The position numbers were made by a program, and so were the translations under genes. Of a DNA stretch of 54,059 nt, positions 34,849 to 42,916 are shown in pieces (the first letter of the stretch is position 1; every line of letters starts with the position of its first letter). The DNA is taken from positions 1 through 54,059 of the forward strand of contig CALCKT010000014.1 in NCBI GenBank assembly GCA_937965785.1, given 5' to 3'. Source of the DNA: an uncultured Propionibacteriaceae bacterium (GTDB lineage Bacteria; Actinomycetota; Actinomycetes; Propionibacteriales; Propionibacteriaceae). The notes under the pieces were generated by a model. That model was not told the origin of the DNA and did not search any database. It saw only the letters and a program-made list of their open reading frames with translations.

Positions 34849-35820
34849 ATGCTCGACCAAGTTCTGCAGCTTCTGAGGACCTTCGTCGAATCGGGAGCGC
34901 CGGTTCTGATTCCGGTTGGGGTGGTAATCGCTGTCATCCTGCTCGGGTGGGTTCTGCTGCTGGTTCTTGGTGCGATCCGGGCCGGAATACGCAGACTGCG
35001 CGCTGAAGCGGAAATCGGGCTCTCGATCCCGAGGGGGTTCCGGGTCAAACCCGCCAAGGCGGTTCGCGAAGTCGGGGCGTTCCTCCTGGACTATCCGCAG
35101 TGGCGGGTGGCCAAGAAGGACGGCACGAGAGACCTCAGATGTCGGGACAACACCGTGGTCAGGGGGTTCTCGGTACTTGAAATCGGACGCTGGCGGTTGG
35201 TTTCCCGGTCCGTGGTGCGTCTCTACGATTTTGTCATCGCGTTGCGTGGAATGGGTCACAAGATCGCTTTTTCGAACGAAGAGGCGGAGAAAGTCAATCG
35301 GATAAACGGCCAAGCCCGGTTGAGATGGACGGGGGAGGCCAGCGATGGCCTCTATCGCCGCTTCTCCGGAGATCCGACGCAGTTCGAACAATTCTGCGCG
35401 AAGCTGTACGGCTGCCTCGGATACCGGGTGGAGGTCACTCCTCCGGTTGCGGATGGTGGATTCGACCTGAGGATGTTTCGTGGCGGTGAAAAGATCTTGG
35501 TCGAGTGCAAATGCTTCAGGCCCGTCAGTTCCGTCGGGCGTCCCGTTCTTCAGAAACTTTTCGGAGCCAACGCCGTCGAAAGAGCCAACCACCTCATCCT
35601 GGTGACCACGGCCACTTTCTCAAAGGGGGCGATTACCTATGCCCGGGTCGTCGGCATTGAACTGGTCGACGGTCCGGCCCTGGTCACTTTGTGCAATCGT
35701 GTCTGGGGAGACCGCCCGCCTGTTCGAGGGGCGACGGCGCAGGAAGCGCAGCTGACGCTCGAGGACCATCTTTCGCGCATGCCCGCCGACATCCGGAATC
35801 CCCGCACCTTCCTCGACTGA
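34849..35820 (+). CDS. membrane-anchored Mrr-like restriction endonuclease
   Basis: A 323-residue protein. An N-terminal membrane helix (about residues 17-43) is followed by a basic segment, a middle domain (about 60-170), and a C-terminal Mrr-cat nuclease (about 180-285). The PD-(D/E)xK site is visible as D206 in GGFDLR and E219/K221 in LVECKCF. The Mrr-type Q motif is in RPVLQKLFGANAVERANHLILVTTATFS. Such nucleases cut foreign or modified DNA; a membrane anchor suggests action on incoming DNA. The ATG at 34849 is preferred to a TTG at 34831. Somewhat lower GC than its neighbours and no partner gene. Confidence 0.85.
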   Translation: MLDQVLQLLRTFVESGAPVLIPVGVVIAVILLGWVLLLVLGAIRAGIRRLRAEAEIGLSIPRGFRVKPAKAVREVGAFLLDYPQWRVAKKDGTRDLRCRDNTVVRGFSVLEIGRWRLVSRSVVRLYDFVIALRGMGHKIAFSNEEAEKVNRINGQARLRWTGEASDGLYRRFSGDPTQFEQFCAKLYGCLGYRVEVTPPVADGGFDLRMFRGGEKILVECKCFRPVSSVGRPVLQKLFGANAVERANHLILVTTATFSKGAITYARVVGIELVDGPALVTLCNRVWGDRPPVRGATAQEAQLTLEDHLSRMPADIRNPRTFLD

Positions 35821-35828
35821 ATCTCACC

Positions 35829-35871
35829 GGCGGCCGGTCCCGGTCCAAGGGGCGGACCGCCCCGCCGGCCG
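35829..35871 (+). terminator. GC hairpin after the Mrr-like gene
   Basis: CGGCCGG pairs with CCGGCCG, and inside that CGGTCC pairs with GGACCG. No U-tract follows, so it would be a U-less terminator, 9 nt after the stop codon. Confidence 0.4.
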
Positions 35872-36022
35872 TGGGAACCCCTGTGATGGCCGTGGGGCCC
35901 GGGGGAGGTGACCCCACGTATGATGGCTGACCCATTGTTTCCCGGACGAGTCCCTGGGTCAGGGTGTGCGCTTCTCGGCGGGAATCCCGTTGCCGGAGCT
36001 GGGGTTGCCGGGGAGGCTCGCG

Positions 36023-36028
36023 TACCAT
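36023..36028 (+). promoter_or_regulatory. -10 hexamer for leaderless dedA-like gene
   Basis: TACCAT, 7 nt before the GTG start, with no Shine-Dalgarno. Confidence 0.45.
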
Positions 36029-36035
36029 CGGCCGG

Positions 36036-36782
36036 GTGAGCGAGGAACCCGGAACCACCGAAGAGATCCCCGAAGTCGAGGGTGAGGAGCAGGCCGCCAA
36101 GGAATGGTGGCAGGCCGATGGCATGCCCTGGAAACACAAGCCGGGGCGCGCGGACATCGCGTGCATGGTGTGGATCGGGATCTGCAGCGTCTACGGACTG
36201 GCGACGCTTCCCCTGCGCGGCTGGTTGTTCGGTTCCGCCACCGAAGTGCTCGCCATGATCACGGGCGGCCGGGTCTCCGTCGCCGCCAGTGGGGCGCTCG
36301 CCGGGGTCGGGAGGCTGCCCCACTGGCCGGTGGTGCTGCTCGTGGCGGCCCTGGCCAGCATCAAACTCGACTGGATCTACTGGTGGGCGGGAAAGCTGTG
36401 GGGCCACGGGATGATCGAGATCTGGGCGGGCAGCAGCAAACGCGCGGCACGCAACTACGCCCGGGCCGTGCGTTGGGCCGAGAAACTCGGCCCCTGGGGT
36501 TTCGTCATCGCCTACCTGCCGATTCCGCTGCCCATCATGCCGGTCGTCTTCGTGCTGTCCGGGGCGACGGGGCTCAGCCTGAAACGTTTCCTCCTCTACG
36601 ACTTCCTGGCGGGCGGGTTCTGGCTGGTGTTGTACTTCTGGTTCGGATGGCAGATCGGGGAACCCGTGGTCGGCCTGCTCGACGCCTACGCCCGCATCGC
36701 GACCTACGTCGCGATCGGCCTGCTGGTGGTGGTGCTCGGTTCCGCGATCCTGAAATCCAAGAAAACCGTCAGGACGCGGTGA
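36036..36782 (+). CDS. DedA-family (SNARE-associated/VTT) membrane protein
   Basis: A 248-residue membrane protein. An acidic cytosolic N-terminus (about 1-40) is followed by hydrophobic segments and the VTT-type core: DWIYWWAGKLWGHGMIE, then a polar stretch RNYARAVRWAEKLG, and the re-entrant motif FVIAYLPIPLPIMPVVFVLSG. C-terminal helices follow. DedA proteins are implicated in lipid scrambling/undecaprenyl-phosphate recycling and envelope homeostasis. The GTG at 36036 is chosen because TACCAT lies 7 nt upstream. Its end overlaps the convergent methyltransferase gene by 14 nt. Confidence 0.8.
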   Translation: MSEEPGTTEEIPEVEGEEQAAKEWWQADGMPWKHKPGRADIACMVWIGICSVYGLATLPLRGWLFGSATEVLAMITGGRVSVAASGALAGVGRLPHWPVVLLVAALASIKLDWIYWWAGKLWGHGMIEIWAGSSKRAARNYARAVRWAEKLGPWGFVIAYLPIPLPIMPVVFVLSGATGLSLKRFLLYDFLAGGFWLVLYFWFGWQIGEPVVGLLDAYARIATYVAIGLLVVVLGSAILKSKKTVRTR

Positions 36783-37377
36783 GGACGGCCACCAGGAAGT
36801 CGCTGCCCGGCCGCCAGGGACGCAGGTCCCAGGTGGAGAAGGCCTGTTCCGGGGTCAGACCCGCTTCCTGCGCATCCTCGAGGAAGTCGGTGAACTCGTA
36901 GCCGCGACCCGCACCGAAACCGGCGACCACGCGACCCTCGGGGGCCAGGTGATCCCTGAACCGGCGCAGGGTCTCGACGCGGGTCGAGGGGGCCAGGAAA
37001 CCCATCACATTTCCGGCCGACAGGATGATGTCGAAGTTCGCCTCGACGTCGCGGGCGGGCAGGTCCAGTTCAGCCAGGTCGCCGACCAGGAAGACCGGAC
37101 CGGGATGATCCTCCTGCGCGGCGGCGATCAGGACGGGATCGACGTCCACCCCCACCACGTGGTGGCCGCGTTCGTGGAGCCAGCCCGCGTGCCTGCCCGG
37201 TCCGCAGCCCGCGTCCAGGATGCGCGCACCTCGCGGTGCCATGGAGTCCACGGTGCGGGCCTCGCCGTACAGGTCGTGCCCGGCCGCCTCCATGATCTTG
37301 AAACGTTCGATGTAGCGATGGGAGTGGTCGGGGTCCGCGGCGATCATGCGCGCCCACTTGCTCGGCTCAGGAGTCAT
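36769..37377 (-). CDS. class I SAM-dependent methyltransferase
   Basis: A 202-residue Rossmann methyltransferase. The SAM loop ILDAGCGPGRHAGWL and acidic motif VVGVDVDPVLI (motif II) are followed by FDIILSAGNVMGFL (motif IV). It ends with the small-molecule methyltransferase pattern RVVAGFGAGRGYEFTDF. Substrate unknown. The ATG at 37377 is preferred to a TTG three codons upstream. The gene overlaps the end of the DedA gene on the opposite strand. Confidence 0.83.
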   Translation of the reverse strand: MTPEPSKWARMIAADPDHSHRYIERFKIMEAAGHDLYGEARTVDSMAPRGARILDAGCGPGRHAGWLHERGHHVVGVDVDPVLIAAAQEDHPGPVFLVGDLAELDLPARDVEANFDIILSAGNVMGFLAPSTRVETLRRFRDHLAPEGRVVAGFGAGRGYEFTDFLEDAQEAGLTPEQAFSTWDLRPWRPGSDFLVAVLTAS

Positions 37378-37435
37378 GGACGCCAATTGTGCTCGGGGTT
37401 CACCCGATTGTCGAAGTCCCTGCTCGGTGGGGGCG

Positions 37436-37990
37436 TCAATCCTCCGGGTCCTCCGGTTCCGCCCGTGCTGCCCGGGAAGCGGTGGTCCTGGGTGGTCTGC
37501 GCACCCACCAGTAGCCGCACGCCGACAGCACGGCGAGCGGTCCCCAGAGCAGCAGGGGAAGATAGCACCAGACCATGATGACCAGGGGCCAACCGCTCAT
37601 GGTGCCTCCATCCGGCCGGAGCCCGAAGGCGATGGCCGAGACCATGGCGATGTTGAAAATCCAGGTGGCCGCCAAACCTCCGAGAATCCCGAGCAGGGTG
37701 GGGATGAAACGCGGGATCGTCCAGCCGCGGATGCGCTCGCCCCAGGGGCGTACCAGCCCCACTGCGAGGAAGCCGAAGCTCACCTGGACGATGCTCAGGG
37801 CGTAGACGTAGAGATAGCCGTCGACGGCGTTCGAACTCAGCTCGCGGGCGCGGAGGTCCGAGGTGCCCGGGAGCCACCCCATGATCATCGCAACCCGCCA
37901 CAGGGCGGAGGGTATCGTGCACAGGAACGCGCCCCACGCGAACAGAACCAACCACCCAGGACGTTTTGGAACGGCATCCTCAGAAGTCAT
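37436..37990 (-). CDS. four-helix integral membrane protein, function unknown
   Basis: 184 residues with four hydrophobic segments (about 12-38, 60-85, 95-122, 132-160) and a charged, Arg/Glu/Asp-rich cytosolic C-terminus ending EPEDPED. No family motif is recognised. GATACT lies 6 nt before the ATG and no Shine-Dalgarno is seen, so a leaderless mRNA is possible. It lies between the methyltransferase gene (downstream, same strand) and tRNA-Thr, and may be co-transcribed with the former. The low-complexity tail and membrane helices are the only clues. Confidence 0.7.
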   Translation of the reverse strand: MTSEDAVPKRPGWLVLFAWGAFLCTIPSALWRVAMIMGWLPGTSDLRARELSSNAVDGYLYVYALSIVQVSFGFLAVGLVRPWGERIRGWTIPRFIPTLLGILGGLAATWIFNIAMVSAIAFGLRPDGGTMSGWPLVIMVWCYLPLLLWGPLAVLSACGYWWVRRPPRTTASRAARAEPEDPED

Positions 37991-38048
37991 GGTTTCAGTA
38001 TCGTCCAGTGAAACCCGAAACCAGCGAAACCCCGCAACGTCCGGTCAG

Positions 38049-38121
38049 AGCCCCCGGAGGGAGTCGAACCCTCGACCACTCGCTTACAAGGCGAGCGCTC
38101 TGGCCGCTGAGCTACGGAGGC
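38049..38121 (-). tRNA. tRNA-Thr (anticodon TGT)
   Basis: The minus strand folds as a cloverleaf. Acceptor GCCTCCG/CGGGGGC (one U-G pair), D-arm TAGCTCAGCGGCCAGAGC, anticodon stem CTCGC/GCGAG with loop CTTGTAA (anticodon TGT, reads ACA), and T-arm GAGGGTTCGACTCCCTC. The discriminator is T and CCA is not encoded. 73 nt. Confidence 0.95.
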
Positions 38122-38125
38122 AGGT

Positions 38126-38141
38126 GGGCACAATTGTGCCC
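38126..38141. repeat. perfect 16-bp palindrome before tRNA-Thr
   Basis: GGGCACAATTGTGCCC is self-complementary and sits 4 nt from the tRNA 5' end, between it and manA. It may be an operator at the tRNA promoter, a processing signal or a weak terminator of manA. Confidence 0.6.
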
Positions 38142-38181
38142 GGATGGAGCGAGGTGGCCAAGTCGGGACCACGGGAGGGGT

Positions 38182-39360
38182 TCAAACGCCCGTAGCGGCC
38201 ACGAACAGCTGCCCCTCACCCCGCACCACGACCGCCTCCTCGGCCGCCACGAAAACGGCTTGACCGGGGCTCAGGACGACCGGATCACCGTCTCCGGTCA
38301 GTTCGAACGATCCCGAAGCGACCAGGCAGATCCTGCCTGAATCCCCGCGCGGGACCTGCAGGGTGTCTTCGTCAGTGGGTTGCAGCAGCCAAAGCTCGAA
38401 CTCCTCGAAACTCGTCGGGTAGATGTAGGTGCCGTCCGAACCGCTCGGGAGCAGCACCTCGCCCGGGCCCGGGGCGAAATCGACGACGTGCAGGAGAGCG
38501 TCGACGTCGATGTGTTTGCCCGTCAGGCCGCCCCGCAGCACGTTGTCGGAGTTCGCCATCACCTCGATGCAGGTGCCGCGCAGGTAGCTGTGCATGATGC
38601 CGGCGGGCAGGGCCAGGGCCTGGCCGGGTTCGAGGGAGAAGCGGTTCAGCAGCAGGGCCGCGAGGATACCGGGGTCGGAGGGGAAGTGCTCGTCGATCTC
38701 CACGGCCGTGCGGGCGAAGACACCGAGCTCCCCGGGGGCGTCGAGATGGTTCACGGCGGCACCCAGCACCTCGTCGACGAGGTGGCGGCGGTCGTCGAGG
38801 CTCAGGACATCCAGGAAGACCTCCTGGAGGGCGGGGGAGCCGTTGCGGTCACGCAGGGGACCGATCACGGAGGCCAGGGCGTCCCCGACCCCCAGGGCCT
38901 CGAACAGCTGGGCCGTGAGCAGCGGGTCGCGGAAACCCACCAGAGCCTCGAACGGGGTCAGGGCGACGATGATCTCGGGTTTGGGCCAGTCGTCCTTGAA
39001 GGAACGTTCGGGGGCGCCCAGGGGAATCCCCATCAGCGATTCGCGGGCGTGGCCCTCGCGCGCCTGTTGCCGGGTGGGATGGGCCTGGAGGCTGAGGGGA
39101 GAGGCGGCGGAAAGAACCTTCATCAGGAACGGCAGCCGGCGTCCGAAGGTCATCACGGATGCCCTGCCGAGCCGGTTGGGGTCCTGTGCCAGGTGTTCTG
39201 ACAGGGTTGAACCGTCCGGGGTGGGGGAGTCACCGAGCGGATGGGCACCGAACCACTGTTCCGCCCAGGGCTGGCCGTCCGCGGGCCGGCCGAGAAGAGC
39301 GGGGATGGCGTCCTTGGTGCCCCAGGGGTAGCTCTGGCGTACCCCGATCAGTTCCAACAT
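38182..39360 (-). CDS. manA: mannose-6-phosphate isomerase, class I
   Basis: A zinc enzyme converting mannose-6-phosphate to fructose-6-phosphate, feeding mannose into glycolysis or making precursors for mannosylated envelope glycans. 392 residues. LQAHPTRQQAREG and KPEIIVAL provide the zinc ligands (Gln, His, Glu) of type I PMI, and ANSDNVLRGGLTGKHIDV is the signature near the active site. GGAGGAAA lies before the ATG at 39360; a longer in-frame start would cross the operator-like palindrome and is rejected. Its promoter shares half-sites with nagB. Confidence 0.94.
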   Translation of the reverse strand: MLELIGVRQSYPWGTKDAIPALLGRPADGQPWAEQWFGAHPLGDSPTPDGSTLSEHLAQDPNRLGRASVMTFGRRLPFLMKVLSAASPLSLQAHPTRQQAREGHARESLMGIPLGAPERSFKDDWPKPEIIVALTPFEALVGFRDPLLTAQLFEALGVGDALASVIGPLRDRNGSPALQEVFLDVLSLDDRRHLVDEVLGAAVNHLDAPGELGVFARTAVEIDEHFPSDPGILAALLLNRFSLEPGQALALPAGIMHSYLRGTCIEVMANSDNVLRGGLTGKHIDVDALLHVVDFAPGPGEVLLPSGSDGTYIYPTSFEEFELWLLQPTDEDTLQVPRGDSGRICLVASGSFELTGDGDPVVLSPGQAVFVAAEEAVVVRGEGQLFVAATGV

Positions 39361-39372
39361 CGTTTCCTCCAG

Positions 39373-39396
39373 ATGAACATGTTCATACCAGTGAAC
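39373..39396 (-). promoter_or_regulatory. operator-like half-site cluster upstream of manA
   Basis: ATGAACATGTTCAT (39373-39386) is a perfect 14-bp palindrome, and a third half-site TGAAC follows at 39392-39396, making GTTCA-N6-TGAAC on the same stretch. It ends 12 nt before the manA start, overlapping the likely promoter/ribosome-binding zone. Confidence 0.6.
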
Positions 39397-39530
39397 CCGG
39401 ATCAGCGGGTTGCTCCAAGTCTCTTGCAGAATCAGCCGGCTCGCAGGCGTTTCGGGGAAACTCGGGTGTCGGCCACCTGGCCGAACCGGCCCGAATGACA
39501 CACATGTGATTCGCACCGGAAATCGTCGCG

Positions 39531-39536
39531 TAGCAT
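39531..39536 (+). promoter_or_regulatory. -10 hexamer for leaderless DUF3263 gene
   Basis: TAGCAT, 6 nt before the ATG, with no Shine-Dalgarno. Confidence 0.5.
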
Positions 39537-39542
39537 GGGGTC

Positions 39543-39809
39543 ATGACCGAGGCCGCCCTGGAGAACCCGATCGCCGACCGTGACGCCGCGATGCTCGACT
39601 TCGAGGAACGCTGGTTCACCCTCGAGGTTCCCAAGGAGCAGGCCATCATGGAGCGTTTCGGCTGCTCCACCACCCGCTACTACCAGCGGCTCAACACGCT
39701 CATCGACGACCCGGCGGCCCTCGGCTACAAACCGCTGCTGGTCAAGCGGCTGCGTCGCCAGCGCGCGCAGCGTCAGGCCGCCCGCTCCGCCCGAAGGCTG
39801 CGGGGTTGA
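39543..39809 (+). CDS. DUF3263 family small protein
   Basis: An 88-residue cytosolic, mostly helical protein of the actinobacterial DUF3263 family. AAMLDFEERWFTLEVPKEQA and FGCSTTRYYQRLNTLIDDP form a helix-turn-helix-like core, and the C-terminus is very basic (RRQRAQRQAARSARRLRG), compatible with nucleic-acid binding. Family function is not known. Only one base separates its stop from the macrodomain gene, so the two form an operon. TAGCAT 6 nt upstream of the ATG suggests a leaderless transcript. Confidence 0.88.
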   Translation: MTEAALENPIADRDAAMLDFEERWFTLEVPKEQAIMERFGCSTTRYYQRLNTLIDDPAALGYKPLLVKRLRRQRAQRQAARSARRLRG

Positions 39810-39810
39810 G

Positions 39811-40263
39811 ATGAGAACCGTCACCGGTGACCTGATCACGTTGGCCTTCGAGGGAGAGTTCGACGTCATCATTCACGGCTGCAACTGCTACAACACGATG
39901 GGCGCGGGAATCGCCCGGGCCGTCAGGGACCGGCTGCCCGAGGCGTTCGCCGCTGACAGGGCCACCATCAAGGGAGACCTCGGGAAGCTCGGCACCTACA
40001 CCAGTGCGGAGATCGTCCGTGGTGACGTGCGCTTCACCGTCATCAATGCCTACACCCAGGGCAACTACCGGGGCAGTGGGGCGCTCGTCGACTACGACGC
40101 CGTCCGCTCGAACTTCCGGGCCGTCGCGAAGAACTTCCCCGACGCCCGGATCGGCTATCCGAAGATCGGGGCGGGTCTCGCCGGGGGAGACTGGGACAGG
40201 ATCGCCGCCATCATCGACGAGGAACTCGAGGGCCGCGACCACACGCTGGTGGTGTTGCCCTGA
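39811..40263 (+). CDS. macrodomain (ADP-ribose-binding) protein
   Basis: A 150-residue single macrodomain. IIHGCNCYNTMGAGIARAV is the ADP-ribose-contacting segment, with the Asn-rich loop and the GAGIA diphosphate loop. IGYPKIGAGLAGGDWDRI is the second ligand loop. Relatives hydrolyse ADP-ribose-1''-phosphate or remove ADP-ribose from macromolecules. It starts 2 nt after the DUF3263 stop and appears co-transcribed. No ADP-ribosyltransferase toxin lies beside it, so a DarTG-type antitoxin role is unsupported. Confidence 0.87.
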   Translation: MRTVTGDLITLAFEGEFDVIIHGCNCYNTMGAGIARAVRDRLPEAFAADRATIKGDLGKLGTYTSAEIVRGDVRFTVINAYTQGNYRGSGALVDYDAVRSNFRAVAKNFPDARIGYPKIGAGLAGGDWDRIAAIIDEELEGRDHTLVVLP

Positions 40264-40284
40264 CCACCCCCGGCAGGGGTCGGG

Positions 40285-40743
40285 TCACAGCTCCTTGGTG
40301 AACACCACCGGTGCCGGGCGTCCCGGGGCGGCGTGCGCGTAGGGTTCTTCGCTGACGACGTAGCCCAGACGCAGGTAGTAGTCGCAGACCTCGAGATTGG
40401 AGGCGCTGACGGCCAGCAGCACCCGGGGAAGGTCCCGGGCCCGTGCCCCGGCCTCGACCGCCTCCACCAGGGCGGTGCCGATGCCCCGGTTCCCGAACTC
40501 CGGCCGCACCGCCAGGCCGCGCAGCACCAGATCCGTCCCCGAGGTGACATGCATGACGCAGCCAACGACCCGGCCGTCGACCTCGGCGACGAAACCCCCA
40601 CCGCAGGCCAGCTTGGTCTCGAGGGAATCCACGGTGTTGAGCCACCAACTCGACTCACGGCTCATCGGGGTGGAGAACATGACCTCCAGGATCGCGGGAC
40701 AGTCGGATTTCACGGCGGGACGGATTCTCACTGATGTCTTCAT
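40285..40743 (-). CDS. GNAT-family N-acetyltransferase
   Basis: A 152-residue acetyl-CoA-dependent acetyltransferase. The core strand-helix LVLRGLAVRPEFGNRGIGTALV contains the acetyl-CoA phosphate loop (RGIGTA), and NLEVCDYYLRLGYVV is the C-terminal motif with the conserved Tyr. Substrate not predictable. AGAAGG precedes the ATG at 40743. It is convergent with the macrodomain gene and divergent from the groEL control region. Confidence 0.87.
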   Translation of the reverse strand: MKTSVRIRPAVKSDCPAILEVMFSTPMSRESSWWLNTVDSLETKLACGGGFVAEVDGRVVGCVMHVTSGTDLVLRGLAVRPEFGNRGIGTALVEAVEAGARARDLPRVLLAVSASNLEVCDYYLRLGYVVSEEPYAHAAPGRPAPVVFTKEL

Positions 40744-40929
40744 CCTTCTGGTTCCCGGTCCTTTCCCAACAGCGTCCTGAGAATCCTCGCACAGCTCCCC
40801 CAGGGGTGGCGGCTGTCCGATGCCTGCCCGGCCCGGGCCCGAGGCGGGTGGCCGTTGCCGGGGCGCTCAGGGGCGTCGGTAACGGGGTCCGCGCCGGACC
40901 GGTCATGTCCAGGGATTCTACGTCTGTTC
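40744..40929. other. gap before the groEL operators
   Basis: GC-rich spacer between the GNAT start and the first CIRCE element; together with the CIRCE/leader zone the gene-free stretch is 360 nt. No other structure was recognised here. Confidence 0.4.
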
Positions 40930-40956
40930 TTTGCACTCTCCTTGGTGGAGTGCTAA
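40930..40956. promoter_or_regulatory. CIRCE operator 1 (HrcA site)
   Basis: TTTGCACTC - 9 nt - GAGTGCTAA: 8 of 9 arm positions agree with the consensus inverted repeat TTAGCACTC-N9-GAGTGCTAA. HrcA bound here should repress groEL until heat stress. Confidence 0.93.
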
Positions 40957-40964
40957 AAATGTAG

Positions 40965-40991
40965 TTGGCACTCGGGGCCTCCGAGTGCTAC
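40965..40991. promoter_or_regulatory. CIRCE operator 2 (HrcA site)
   Basis: TTGGCACTC - 9 nt - GAGTGCTAC, 8 nt after the first element. One mismatch to consensus lies in each arm. The tandem arrangement suggests tight HrcA control. Confidence 0.88.
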
Positions 40992-41103
40992 CGGTAGGGT
41001 TGGTGAGGCCAAGGGCCGTCCGTCGCGGGCACTGTTCCTGCCGAACAAGACAACAGGATTCCGGGGCCCCGCCCCGGCTGGACGGGAGGATTCCCGAAAC
41101 ACC

Positions 41104-42735
<1,632 letters not shown>

Positions 42736-42755
42736 TCGCTTGCTCGAAACCCATG

Positions 42756-42790
42756 AGGGTGGGGTCTCCTCCGGGAGGCCCCACCCTTTG
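42756..42790 (+). terminator. groEL terminator
   Basis: AGGGTGGGGTCTCC pairs with GGAGGCCCCACCCT (one U-G pair) with a 4-nt loop, followed by TTTG, 20 nt after the stop codon. Confidence 0.85.
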
Positions 42791-42916
42791 TCATTTCCCG
42801 GTGCTCCCGCCCACATCCTCGATGTGTTTTTCCGGCGGAATGGTTTGCCGGAGTGACGAATTCTGGTTTTTGGGTCGCGTAATCGGTCGTGTCCCTGTGC
42901 TGCCGCAAGGTGAGGA

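Noticed and set aside
39811..40263. DarTG toxin-antitoxin system
   Set aside because: The macrodomain suggested DarG, but no DarT-type ADP-ribosyltransferase gene lies on either side and the partner is DUF3263.
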